Positions 37,274 through 47,261 of a stretch of DNA of 64,000 nt are shown here, piece after piece. The notes under the pieces are model-generated. The model saw nothing but the letters and a program-made list of their open reading frames with translations. It was not told the DNA's origin and did no database searches. Source of the DNA: Bacteroidia bacterium (GTDB lineage: Bacteria > Bacteroidota > Bacteroidia > 2-12-FULL-35-15); contig JAURXZ010000006.1 in NCBI GenBank assembly GCA_030654175.1, forward strand, positions 62,001 to 126,000, written 5' to 3'. A program made the translations under genes and the position numbers. Position 1 is the stretch's first letter, and each line of letters opens with the position of its first letter.

Positions 37274-39331
37274 ATGAAACTTACCAGAATACTCATACTA
37301 TTATTTTTAATAACAAATCATCTATTAGATAATACAAACTGCATAGCCCAAAACATTGGGATCAACACTTCCGGTGCAGTACCCAATTCCTCATCATTAC
37401 TGGATATTGACGCAGCCCCGGGCAACAACAAAGGGCTATTGATACCCCGCATGGCTCTGGTTTCGTCAACAGATGCAGTAACTATTACCAGCCCGGCAAC
37501 CAGTTTACTTGTGTATCATACCGGAAGCGGTGGTTTGCCAATAGCGGGATACTATTATAATTCAGGAACTTCAGGCTCACCTATTTGGGTTCAACTGCTA
37601 AATGGAGGCTCCCCAGGTACAGCATGGATGCTCACGGGTAATACCGGTACCACAGGAGGCCCCAATTTTTTAGGAACAAAAGATAATATTTCATTGCGCT
37701 TCCGAACAAACAATACCCAACGTTTTATTATTGATTCAACAGGTAAGGTTGGTATTGGAATTATGAGCCCAGCCTCCAAGTTAACGATAGCAAGCACAGG
37801 TTATAATGGATTTGAAGATATTGATGGAAATGCAGAAGTACACATTGGAACTCAGTTAGCAGCTCCAAACACTTCTGGAGAGATTGCCAGACTTGCCATT
37901 CAGCCATACGGACATACCGGAGGACCTTTCAATATTATTGCACGAGATCTATCTTCTTATGCTTTCCTTGACTTTCGTTACGGCCCGCTCACTGAACCTA
38001 CTTTATTCACACTCCGGAATGACGGTAATGTTGGTATCGGGACAGCATTACCAACAGTAAAAACTCATATTTACAATGCTGTAGATAGTATATTTACCGG
38101 ATTAGCGATTGATAATCGAAAAACATATGGATCCGGGACAGGCACAAATGAGATAAGCAGACTGATACTTTCCTTATCAGAGGCATCCATTCCAGACCCA
38201 CTCAATAGGATAATGGGATATATCAGTGCGGGCACTGAAAGCGAAACAAGTTCGGCAAATGGTTTTATGGCTTTGGGGACAAGAATTGCAGGTGCTGAAA
38301 CTGAAAAGGTAAGAATCACAAGTTCTGGAAACGTAGGTATTGGCATAACAAGCCCTGGAGCAAAGCTTGATGTTGTTGCCTCAACAAATGCATTATTGAC
38401 AGATGTTACTCAAAATATTTCAAACAGTGGAATTCTGATAACTGCAGACATTACAAATACCTTCCATAATTCAGGTATATTCTGGAGATCGCTTAATAAT
38501 AATTCCACCAAACCTAAGGCAGGTATTTGGATGTATAATGAAAATGGTCCGGGATCCTGGCTTTTGTTTGGTACTTCCAGTACTTATGCAACCGGCATTA
38601 CCAACACCGCTTTAGCTATAGCACCTACAGGTAATATAGGTATTGGAACAACCGCCCCCGGAAGTAAACTGGTAATAGATAATGGTGCTTCAGCAGATGC
38701 CAGCCTTGTATTGCAAAACTCAATTTCGGATGGTTCCAACATACGTTTCAAAAATTCCGCTACCAATATGTTTAGTATTGATCAAATTGAAGCTCCTAAT
38801 GCAAGGTTGCGTTTTTTTACTGAGAATGGTCCTAGTGGAAATATAGAACGCATGACAATGCTCGAAACAGGAAATGTGGGTATCGGAACAAGCACCCCTT
38901 TATCGAAATTACATATCAATGGAGATCTCGCAACTCAAAACGGGCAGGTTAAGCGCGATTTCCTTACCTTTAATACCGGAGCAAGTACAAATGTTATAAT
39001 ACATATAAAAACAAATATTACCTGCGCAAACATCATGTATCGTTTTTTGATTGAAGGGTATAATTATGGAACGGCAAAAGCCATTAATTCTGAAGCTGTG
39101 GGATATGCTTATGCGGGTACAGGAACTATTGTCAGCAATCAAAATATTGACCATTCAGGTGGAGTTATCAGTTCTCAATACCTAAGCTCCGATGGCTTTG
39201 TTGTGATAAGGCTTGACCCCAACGGATCCAATTATTATATAGGATTTTCTGTATCAGGATGGTTTGTAAATCCTACAGGTAATGCATTTAATATTTCAGG
39301 TGTTGTATATCACCAAAATGCTAATTTATAA
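37274..39331 (+). CDS. Secreted protein with phage tail-fibre-like GNVGIGT repeats
   Basis: Signal peptide; NIGINTSGAVPNSSSLLDIDAAPGNNKGLLIPRM; repeated (G)NVGIG(T/I)..P..KL modules. Confidence 0.75.
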   Translation: MKLTRILILLFLITNHLLDNTNCIAQNIGINTSGAVPNSSSLLDIDAAPGNNKGLLIPRMALVSSTDAVTITSPATSLLVYHTGSGGLPIAGYYYNSGTSGSPIWVQLLNGGSPGTAWMLTGNTGTTGGPNFLGTKDNISLRFRTNNTQRFIIDSTGKVGIGIMSPASKLTIASTGYNGFEDIDGNAEVHIGTQLAAPNTSGEIARLAIQPYGHTGGPFNIIARDLSSYAFLDFRYGPLTEPTLFTLRNDGNVGIGTALPTVKTHIYNAVDSIFTGLAIDNRKTYGSGTGTNEISRLILSLSEASIPDPLNRIMGYISAGTESETSSANGFMALGTRIAGAETEKVRITSSGNVGIGITSPGAKLDVVASTNALLTDVTQNISNSGILITADITNTFHNSGIFWRSLNNNSTKPKAGIWMYNENGPGSWLLFGTSSTYATGITNTALAIAPTGNIGIGTTAPGSKLVIDNGASADASLVLQNSISDGSNIRFKNSATNMFSIDQIEAPNARLRFFTENGPSGNIERMTMLETGNVGIGTSTPLSKLHINGDLATQNGQVKRDFLTFNTGASTNVIIHIKTNITCANIMYRFLIEGYNYGTAKAINSEAVGYAYAGTGTIVSNQNIDHSGGVISSQYLSSDGFVVIRLDPNGSNYYIGFSVSGWFVNPTGNAFNISGVVYHQNANL

Positions 39332-39510
39332 TAAACAAGATCGCAGTCTGAGCTGTTAAAAATCAGTTTATTCTGGATTACCAGCACTTTTGATTAAATT
39401 ATCTATTAAAAAAATCAAAAAAAATAATCATCAAAATTCGAAAAAAGAAAAAGAAAAAAATTACCTTTAGCTGTTTCTTTCAAGAATAACAAAGAACATT
39501 TTCAAAAAAA

Positions 39511-40842
39511 ATGAAAAATATTTTTTTAACTTCAATTACCTTACCCGCCCGATTCCGCTTTATTTTTATAATGGCGAGTATTGTTTTTTCATCTTGCCTC
39601 TCCTTTTCGCAAACCAATTTTTATAATGCAGGAGCTGATATTACTGTTAATCCAAGCACTATTTTATATGTGGACGGACATTTATCAAATAGCTCTTTTG
39701 GATTTATTCACAATCAGGGAAATATTTATTTCACCGGGGACTGGACCAATAGTGCCCCAATGGGCTGCCTCGACCCTAATACAGGATCCGTATTTTTATA
39801 TGGAGGAACTCAAACTATTCAAGGTAGTGCACCAACCATATTCAATAATCTTGACTTACAAGGTTTAGGTACAAAAACGCTGAACGTAAATACTTTTGTA
39901 ACAGGAAATTCAGGCGTACTATCACTAAATTCGAATCCCCTGGATCTGAAAAGTAATACGGTAGTTATTACCAATCCTGCTCCAACAGCCATTACCCGTA
40001 CAAGTGGATATATTATTTCTGAAACCGAGCCAGGTGTTGGCTATGGAAAAATTCAATGGAATATTGGAAATAGCCTCAACAACTATACTTTTCCTTTTGG
40101 AACAATTTCCGGTACTTACATTCCTTTCTTTTTTGATGTTACAGAAGCAGGAACACAAGATTCAATTGGAAATGTTTCTGTTGCAACATATCCCACAGAT
40201 GTTACTTCAACACCAAACAACCGGCCATTACCATCAGGAGTAAACAATTTGAACGATGCCAGTGGAGATGAGAGTGATATTTATTGTGCTGATCGTTTCT
40301 GGATAGTTGATGAAGTAGATTATTCTACTAATCCAATAGCCGATTTCACTTTTACGTATCGTGATGAAGAATGGGATAACTCAGGAGGAAGTACAAACAT
40401 TTTACTTGAAGATAGCTTGAAGGGAAATATGTGGAACGGAACGCAATGGATCAGTACCACAGGGACCTGCAATACCAATAACAATACAGTTAATGTAAAA
40501 AAAGTATACGGTTCCGCTCCATGGACTTTATATAGCGGTAAGCCTCTCCCGTTTGCTTGTGGAAAATTTACAACCCCCAATGCATTTTCACCAAATAATG
40601 ACGGTCATAGCGATTTATTTATTTTACAAGGAGCCTGGGAATTCTGTATTGCAAGCTTCCATATAGCCATTTTCAATCGATGGGGAGAAAAAGTATTTGA
40701 AACCGAAAATATTGCGCAAGGTTGGGACGGTAACTTTAAAGGCAAAGCCCTCGACCCGGGAGTATTTGTGTATTATATCAAAGCACAAGATATTACAGGT
40801 GAAAATTTAACTAAAAAAGGAAATATTTCATTGATTCGATAA
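39511..40842 (+). CDS. T9SS type B (gliding motility-associated C-terminal domain) secreted protein
   Basis: TPNAFSPNNDGHSDLFIL...FNRWGEKVFETENIAQGWDGNFKGKALDPGVFVYYIKA...KKGNISLIR. Confidence 0.88.
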   Translation: MKNIFLTSITLPARFRFIFIMASIVFSSCLSFSQTNFYNAGADITVNPSTILYVDGHLSNSSFGFIHNQGNIYFTGDWTNSAPMGCLDPNTGSVFLYGGTQTIQGSAPTIFNNLDLQGLGTKTLNVNTFVTGNSGVLSLNSNPLDLKSNTVVITNPAPTAITRTSGYIISETEPGVGYGKIQWNIGNSLNNYTFPFGTISGTYIPFFFDVTEAGTQDSIGNVSVATYPTDVTSTPNNRPLPSGVNNLNDASGDESDIYCADRFWIVDEVDYSTNPIADFTFTYRDEEWDNSGGSTNILLEDSLKGNMWNGTQWISTTGTCNTNNNTVNVKKVYGSAPWTLYSGKPLPFACGKFTTPNAFSPNNDGHSDLFILQGAWEFCIASFHIAIFNRWGEKVFETENIAQGWDGNFKGKALDPGVFVYYIKAQDITGENLTKKGNISLIR

Positions 40843-40940
40843 AAGGCAATTATTAAATTTTACAATTAATCAGTAGGCAATTTCTAACAATTTTTCAATT
40901 TTGACTACTGAAAATTGTTAAATTGTTGTAATTAATCAAT

Positions 40941-42362
40941 ATGAAAGTAGAACAAATATATACAGGATGTTTAGCTCAGGGAGCTTATTTCATTCAATCG
41001 GAAGGTGAAGCTGTGGTTATTGATCCTTTAAGAGAAACCAAGCCTTACATTCAAAAAGCAGAAAAAGAAAATGTAAAAATTAAATATGTTTTAGAAACTC
41101 ATTTTCATGCTGATTTTGTAAGCGGACATATTGATCTTGCAAATGCAACAGGAGCAACAATTGTTTTTGGACCAAATGCAATCACTTCTTTTAAAGCACA
41201 TATTGCCAAAGATGGTGAAGAATTAAAAGTAGGAAAGATCACCATCAGGGTATTGCATACTCCCGGGCATACCATGGAATCAACAAGCTATCTTTTACTG
41301 GATGAAAATGGAAAAGAATACGCAATTTTCAGTGGGGACACTCTTTTTATTGGTGATGTTGGAAGACCTGATCTAGCAGTAAAATCGAGTTTAACCATGG
41401 AAGATCTGGCAGGCACACTTTATGATTCTTTGCGGAATAAAATTATGCCCTTACCCGGTGAAGTGATCGTATATCCTGCTCATGGAGCAGGATCTGCCTG
41501 TGGAAAAAACATGAGTAAAGAAACATTCGACACACTCGAAAATCAAAAGAAAGTCAACTATGCTTTAAGGGCAGATATGACCAAAGCTGAATTCATAAAA
41601 GAAGTAACTAATGGCATACTACCTCCTCCAGGCTACTTTCCATTAAATGTTAAAATGAATAAAGAAGGATATGCTAATATTAATGAGGTAATAAAAAAAG
41701 GCACGAAAGCTTTGGTTCCAGATGATTTTGAGCGTATAGCTGATGAAACCGGAGCATTAAAACTTGATGTACGTGGACAAAATGTTTTCGCAAAAGGCTT
41801 CATAACAAACTCTATCAACATTGGAATAGACGGGGGATTTGCTCCATGGGTAGGTACATTGATACCGGATATCAACCAACAAATTTTATTGATAACAGAC
41901 GAAGGAAGAGAAGAAGAATCCGTTATCAGATTGGCCCGCGTTGGGTATGATAATACAATTGGTTATCTCAAAGGAGGCATTAATGCATGGAAAGATGCAG
42001 GTAAAGAAGTAGATCAAATAAATTCTATATCTGTTCAAACATTTGTTGAAACCTATCGTAAAGATAAGAACATCAACATTTTGGATGTGCGCAAAAAAAG
42101 CGAATACGATGCTGAACACATTTTGGATGTGGCAAATTTGCCTTTAGATACTATTAATGAAGGCATGCCATTAATTGATAAAAACAAAACCTATTTTGTG
42201 CATTGTGCAGGAGGTTACCGTTCAATGATATATACTTCTATTTTAAAATCGAGAGGTTATAATAATTTGATCAATGTGGAAGGTGGTTTTAAAACGATAA
42301 TTGCCGCTGGTCCGGAAATAAAAGTAAGTGCTTTCGTTTGTCCATCAACAATTAGTAATTAA
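40941..42362 (+). CDS. MBL-fold metallohydrolase with two rhodanese domains (persulfide dioxygenase-like)
   Basis: THFHADFVSGH; HTPGHTMEST; FSGDTLFIGDVGRPDL; PAHGAGSACG; C-terminal FVHCAGGYRS. Confidence 0.9.
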   Translation: MKVEQIYTGCLAQGAYFIQSEGEAVVIDPLRETKPYIQKAEKENVKIKYVLETHFHADFVSGHIDLANATGATIVFGPNAITSFKAHIAKDGEELKVGKITIRVLHTPGHTMESTSYLLLDENGKEYAIFSGDTLFIGDVGRPDLAVKSSLTMEDLAGTLYDSLRNKIMPLPGEVIVYPAHGAGSACGKNMSKETFDTLENQKKVNYALRADMTKAEFIKEVTNGILPPPGYFPLNVKMNKEGYANINEVIKKGTKALVPDDFERIADETGALKLDVRGQNVFAKGFITNSINIGIDGGFAPWVGTLIPDINQQILLITDEGREEESVIRLARVGYDNTIGYLKGGINAWKDAGKEVDQINSISVQTFVETYRKDKNINILDVRKKSEYDAEHILDVANLPLDTINEGMPLIDKNKTYFVHCAGGYRSMIYTSILKSRGYNNLINVEGGFKTIIAAGPEIKVSAFVCPSTISN

Positions 42363-42376
42363 GCCATTAATTTAAA

Positions 42377-42607
42377 ATGAATTTATCTGCTCCCCATACC
42401 CCTAATATGTTCCGCGCCAATATTAAACTAGGTATGGAAGTAGATGTAGTATTAAAAAAAGACCAGCGCACCGGCAAACGAACCCGCGGGAAAGTACAAT
42501 GGATACTTACAAGTGCCCCTTTTCACTCCCGGGGAATAAAAGTAACGCTTGATACCCGACAGGTTGGCCGTGTGCAGGAAATAGTTGGTTTCAGTATAGT
42601 ATCCTGA
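42377..42607 (+). CDS. YwbE family protein
   Basis: NIKLGMEVDVVLKKDQRTGKRTRGKVQWILTSAPFHSRGIKVTL..GQVGRVQEI-type motif. Confidence 0.88.
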   Translation: MNLSAPHTPNMFRANIKLGMEVDVVLKKDQRTGKRTRGKVQWILTSAPFHSRGIKVTLDTRQVGRVQEIVGFSIVS

Positions 42608-42642
42608 GAATTTTTATAACCCAGTACCTAATCCTGCCTTAA

Positions 42643-43788
42643 ATGAGATACAACTTTCTTATTTTGATAGCTTTGATACTTGTCTTTCAAATCACACAAG
42701 CGCAGAATTATCCTGCATTTGGACCGGAAAAAGATGTAACTGTTACCGGTTTGAACTTTGATGCGATGGAGCTTTTCATTTCTCCTGATGGGAACACTCT
42801 TTTTTTTAATTCGCTTAATTCAGGCGGAAATACCAATCTATACTACGCTTCAAAAATTGATGATACCACATTTACCTATCAGGGATTGCTGGGAGGTTGT
42901 TATGACTCTTCTCCAAACCATTTAGATGCCGTTGCTTCCATGGATTCCTTAAATAACTTCTTTTGGATTTCGGTCCGCAATTACCCGGCAGTATTTGAAA
43001 ATCTGCATCGTGGGATATACTCAGCCGGTAATGTTTCAGGCATCACAAGGGTTTATGGAGACTTTAATATATTTACTCCCAGTTGGTTAATTATGGATGG
43101 TACAATAAATTATCAGGGCAATCTGCTTTATTATAACAATGCTTACTTTAACAATTGTACCTACGGAATGCCCTGTAAGGCGAGGCTTGGTGTCGCTCAA
43201 AAAGTAAATGATTCAACATTTAATAAACTTTCAAATACAGAAGCTATTTTCGCAAATGTAAACGATACCAATTACTTAGTTTATGCTCCACAAATTACAA
43301 AAGATGGTTTTGAGCTATATTTTACAAGAATTTTAAATTCAACTGTAAATTCAGAAATTTGCGTGTCGGTGAGGAACAGTCTTTCAGCCCCTTTTAGTCT
43401 GCCTTTTGTGATCCATTCCAATAATGGTTTTGTTCCGGAGGCACCAACTTTAACTACCGACAAACAGAAAATGTATTACCACCAAAAAGATGGTTCCGGA
43501 GTTTTTAAAATTAATATGCGTTATCGAACTTCTTCTACGGGAATAAACAAATTTTCCTCCACTCAAGACTTTGAACTATTTCCAAATCCGACAACTAATA
43601 GTATCAATATAACTGTTCCAAATCCAAATGATAAATATGAAATTGAAATCCATTCTCCTCTAGGACAGCTAATTTTGAAGACATCTGCAACAAGCACTGT
43701 TGATATTGAACATTTACCAAAAGGAATTTATTTTCTGACGGTGAATCAAAATAATAAAAAAGTAACAAAAAAAATAATAAAACAATAA
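42643..43788 (+). CDS. T9SS type A sorting-domain secreted protein
   Basis: Signal peptide; C-terminal FELFPNPTTNSINITV...LPKGIYFLTVNQNNKKVTKKIIKQ. Confidence 0.85.
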   Translation: MRYNFLILIALILVFQITQAQNYPAFGPEKDVTVTGLNFDAMELFISPDGNTLFFNSLNSGGNTNLYYASKIDDTTFTYQGLLGGCYDSSPNHLDAVASMDSLNNFFWISVRNYPAVFENLHRGIYSAGNVSGITRVYGDFNIFTPSWLIMDGTINYQGNLLYYNNAYFNNCTYGMPCKARLGVAQKVNDSTFNKLSNTEAIFANVNDTNYLVYAPQITKDGFELYFTRILNSTVNSEICVSVRNSLSAPFSLPFVIHSNNGFVPEAPTLTTDKQKMYYHQKDGSGVFKINMRYRTSSTGINKFSSTQDFELFPNPTTNSINITVPNPNDKYEIEIHSPLGQLILKTSATSTVDIEHLPKGIYFLTVNQNNKKVTKKIIKQ

Positions 43789-43896
43789 ACTCCTGATCTT
43801 ATAAACAGAATTTAATTGATACAAAAAGTATGGATGCGATAAAAATTTAAATGAATTTAAGTTGTACCATTCTGCTCAGGCTTTCCCATTTTTTTG

Positions 43897-43904
43897 TATA
43901 TTTG
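43897..43904 (+). promoter_or_regulatory. -7 element TATATTTG
   Basis: Matches TAnnTTTG; 10 nt upstream of a 21-codon ORF and ~215 nt upstream of 44119. Confidence 0.4.
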
Positions 43905-44118
43905 ATTCTTATTATGAGAAAAAATTTCGCAAAAATAACTTTCAAATTCCTGCCCTGGGTAGCCCTACCCGGTTTGTGATTTTTAATTGAATACTCTTAA
44001 TCAGAACGTAGAATTTTTGCAGTAAAAAATCTCCCTTTATCATAAGACATTTGCCTTATCTGCGTTCCATCAACATTAAAAAATTATTAAATAATTTCAC
44101 ATTCTTAAATAAATTTTC

Positions 44119-45279
44119 ATGAAAAAAATTATTGTATTAGGTGCCGGCATGGTAGGTAGTGCCATGGCTATTGACTTAGCAAAAAAGCACAGTGTAACAG
44201 TTGCTGATTTGAGCGACAAAGCATTGGAAAAATTAAAACAAAAAAATCAAAGCATAAGTACTCTTCAACTGAACGCCAAAGACAAAGCGTTATTAATTTC
44301 AGCAATTACGCCTTTTGATATTGTAGTTTGTGCAGTACCGGGTTTTATGGGATTCGAAACCCTTAAAACGATTATTGAAACAGGTAAAAATGTGGTTGAT
44401 ATTTCTTTCTTCCCTGAAAACTCTCTTGATCTGGATGCATTGGCAAAACAAAAAGGAGTTACTGCAATTGTTGATTGTGGTGTAGCTCCGGGAATGGACA
44501 ATATCATTTTAGGATATTATAACGAAAAAATGAAACTTACTGATTTTGAATGTTTGGTGGGTGGATTACCTAAAGTAAAAAAATGGCCGTTTAATTATAA
44601 AGCTCCTTTTTCACCTATTGATGTGATCGAAGAATATACACGTCCTGCACGTTATGTAGAAAATGGCAAGATAATTACTAAACCTGCTATGTCGGATATT
44701 GAACACATAGAAATGGATGGCGTAGGAACACTTGAAACATTTAATTCAGATGGATTACGCTCGATCATTTTCACAATGCCGCACATTCAGAATATGAAAG
44801 AGAAAACGATGCGTTACCCCGGGCACATTGAAAAAGTGCTCGCTTTGCGCGATTCAGGTTTTCTTAGTAAAGAACCAATACAGGTAAATGGTGTTGATAT
44901 TGTGCCTTTGGACTTTACCTCTAAAGTTTTATTCAACGATTGGAAATTAGGTGAAACAGAAGAAGAAATCACTGTAATGCGCGTTACTTTGATAGGTGAT
45001 GAAAATGGGGTAACTAAAAAAGTATCTTATCATTTACATGATGAATACAATAAAGAAACTCAAACATCTTCAATGGCACGTACAACGGGTTATACTGCAA
45101 CCGCTGGTGTTAACCTTGTATTGGAAAATCTTTTCACCGAAAAAGGTGTTTTCCCTCCTGAGTTGGTTAGTAAACAAGCTGTTTGTTTTAACCACTTTAT
45201 AAATTATTTAAAAGAAAGAGGAGTTCATTATCGTAAAGAAGAAACAATCATAAAAAGTACGCTAAAAGCCACTAACTAA
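44119..45279 (+). CDS. Saccharopine dehydrogenase family protein
   Basis: KKIIVLGAGMVGSAMAIDLAKKHSVTVADL; VDCGVAPGMDNIILGYY; TMRYPGH. Confidence 0.88.
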   Translation: MKKIIVLGAGMVGSAMAIDLAKKHSVTVADLSDKALEKLKQKNQSISTLQLNAKDKALLISAITPFDIVVCAVPGFMGFETLKTIIETGKNVVDISFFPENSLDLDALAKQKGVTAIVDCGVAPGMDNIILGYYNEKMKLTDFECLVGGLPKVKKWPFNYKAPFSPIDVIEEYTRPARYVENGKIITKPAMSDIEHIEMDGVGTLETFNSDGLRSIIFTMPHIQNMKEKTMRYPGHIEKVLALRDSGFLSKEPIQVNGVDIVPLDFTSKVLFNDWKLGETEEEITVMRVTLIGDENGVTKKVSYHLHDEYNKETQTSSMARTTGYTATAGVNLVLENLFTEKGVFPPELVSKQAVCFNHFINYLKERGVHYRKEETIIKSTLKATN

Positions 45280-45343
45280 GAGGATCAATAAGAATTGATT
45301 TCTTCTTTTACAAGAGTATCTTGATAAATTTTAAAATGTAAAA

Positions 45344-45374
45344 AAAACATCTCCATAAACGAGATGTTTTTTTT
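45344..45374 (+). terminator. Intrinsic terminator
   Basis: AAAACATCTC-cataaac-GAGATGTTTT followed by a T-run, ~65 nt after the stop at 45279. Confidence 0.8.
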
Positions 45375-45633
45375 ATTTATAATTCAACCGGCCTATTCTT
45401 TGCAAACTCAAAAAAATCGCTTCCAAAAAAATGTGGACACGTACGTTACACCATTTCATCTATTGGTAACAGGCTTTCCCAATACAGAAATAAATAAAAA
45501 GTAAGATCTTCAACACTTTGGGCATTAGCATTCACAAAATGTGTGAATGATGTAATCTATTTGAAAAGTTATGTAACTCTTTTGAAATCAACTACACCCA
45601 CCTTTGTTGCATAATTATTAATCACAATTAGAA

Positions 45634-45879
45634 ATGGAAAAAAATCAAAACAACCTGAATTTTCATCAAGGTGAAAACAAATTGAATCAACCATCAGCAG
45701 GAAAAGAAAGAGAAAACCCGCAAGTAAACCCGGGAAACCCACTTCCAAATAAACCTGAAAAAAATAATCCAACAAAACCTGATATTGAGAATGATCCGAC
45801 AAAATCAAGACCCGGTGGAAATGAACCTCAAAAAAACGATCCGACAAGAATTGCCGAACCAAGTCCGGCAAAAAACTGA
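45634..45879 (+). CDS. Small disordered Asn/Pro/Lys-rich protein
   Basis: 81 aa with repeated (E/K)NDPTK-type motifs. Confidence 0.45.
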   Translation: MEKNQNNLNFHQGENKLNQPSAGKERENPQVNPGNPLPNKPEKNNPTKPDIENDPTKSRPGGNEPQKNDPTRIAEPSPAKN

Positions 45880-45959
45880 GTGAATAAAAAAAATTATAAC
45901 TTCTTGTACTCCCCTTTATACCGTTGTGAAAATTAATTCACAATTTAAATTAAAATAAA

Positions 45960-46301
45960 ATGGCAACTATAGTAAAAGCAGCGAAAGCGGTAAAAAAAGT
46001 AAAAGCAGTAAAACCAGTGAAAGCTGTGAAAGCGTTAAAAACAGTGAAAGCAGCGAAAACTGTTAAAGCTGTTAAAACAGTAAAAAAAGTGGAAGCGGAG
46101 AAAAAAAATGTTTCTCCTGTTAAAAATCTAAAAAAGATCGAAGACCACATTAAATCCGCTAAACACCATGAAGAAGCGGCAAAGCATCATCGTGAAACGG
46201 TTAAACATTATGAAGCAGGAAGTCATGAGAAAGCAAAAGAAAGCACAATGAAAGCTCATGGCATTCTTTCTTTTTTAACAAAATTGTGGGGCAAAATTTA
46301 A
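45960..46301 (+). CDS. KAVK-repeat (histone H1-like) protein with C-terminal His-rich helical domain
   Basis: VKAVKPVKAVKALKTVKAAKTVKAVKTVKK then DHIKSAKHHEEAAKHHRETVKHYEAGSHEKAKESTMKAHG. Confidence 0.65.
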   Translation: MATIVKAAKAVKKVKAVKPVKAVKALKTVKAAKTVKAVKTVKKVEAEKKNVSPVKNLKKIEDHIKSAKHHEEAAKHHRETVKHYEAGSHEKAKESTMKAHGILSFLTKLWGKI

Positions 46302-46399
46302 ATTTATTTAGCTTGTAGAATTAAAGCCGATGGATAATTATTCATCGGCATAAATTCTGTTTTTTATCTTGAAAACTGACTTGTATAGGCACATTAAAT

Positions 46400-47116
46400 T
46401 TACTCAAGCAATAAATCACAAAACCAAAAACCTTTAGTGGCGGGCTTATCTAAAAGCAAATCAGAAGTTTTTATTTCCAAAGGTTTGTATATTTTTTCTC
46501 CAATTTTAAATTTTATTGGCATTTTAAAAATGGGGCCATCAAAGCAAAAGCTATGGTATTCGCCATTTTCACCACAAGGATCTATATTATTTTGAAGTGT
46601 TTTTATAAATTCTTTAGTTATCTCCTCTCCCACCCTATGTTTACCCATGTAGGTATCATTTACGCAACAGGTAATAGTTCTAAAATTTTCTGCTAAAAAT
46701 TCATGGATCAATTCTCCTGTATCTCTTTTCCACAAAGGAAATTCAGCGGTCAATCCAATTTTTGATAAATTACTTTCGCGATAAGCCCGAAGATCTTCAA
46801 GAAAAATATCACCGAAAATTACTTTACTTACTCCTTCTGATTTATATTTCAAAAGTAAGGTTTCCATATTTTGCTCATACTCGGTATTGGTACCTTCGCT
46901 TACAAACATTTTTAGCAAAGGCAGGCCTATCGAAGCAGCTTGTTTATCCAACAACTCTTCACGAACGCCATGCATCGAAACTCTTTTAAATTTAGCATTT
47001 AAAGTTGTGAGCAAAGCCACAACTTCGTATTTATTTTCTTGTAATACTTTATGTAAAGCCAGCGCAGAGTCTTTACCTCCACTCCAGCAAAAGATAACTT
47101 TTGGTTTTATTATCAT
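46400..47116 (-). CDS. Dph6-family ATP pyrophosphatase (diphthine--ammonia ligase-like)
   Basis: MIIKPKVIFCWSGGKDSALALHKVLQ PP-loop; HGVREELLDKQAASIGLPL; VSKVIFGDIFLEDLRAYRE; GENGEYHSFCFDGPIF. The ORF-track start at 47203 lies in an intergenic palindrome. Confidence 0.88.
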   Translation of the reverse strand: MIIKPKVIFCWSGGKDSALALHKVLQENKYEVVALLTTLNAKFKRVSMHGVREELLDKQAASIGLPLLKMFVSEGTNTEYEQNMETLLLKYKSEGVSKVIFGDIFLEDLRAYRESNLSKIGLTAEFPLWKRDTGELIHEFLAENFRTITCCVNDTYMGKHRVGEEITKEFIKTLQNNIDPCGENGEYHSFCFDGPIFKMPIKFKIGEKIYKPLEIKTSDLLLDKPATKGFWFCDLLLE

Positions 47117-47132
47117 ATTTCTAACAAAAAGA

Positions 47133-47205
47133 CCTTGCACATTTTTGACTGCGCTCAAGCTCACATAGCGGGATGTTACTTTGAGCCAAGCTAAAATATG
47201 CAAGG
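47133..47205. repeat. Imperfect ~70 bp palindrome between the BtuG-like and Dph6-like genes
   Basis: CCTTGCA-catTTTTGactgcGCTCAAG...TTTGAGCcaagCTAAAAtaTGCAAGG. Confidence 0.6.
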
Positions 47206-47261
47206 TTGTTTATTTTTTTAAAATCAAATTGCTTTCTTGTATTTGAGAGTATTAATGTTTG

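Noticed and set aside
45960-46090. Short periodic repeats resembling a CRISPR-like or minisatellite array
   Set aside because: In-frame KAVK codon repeats inside a CDS.
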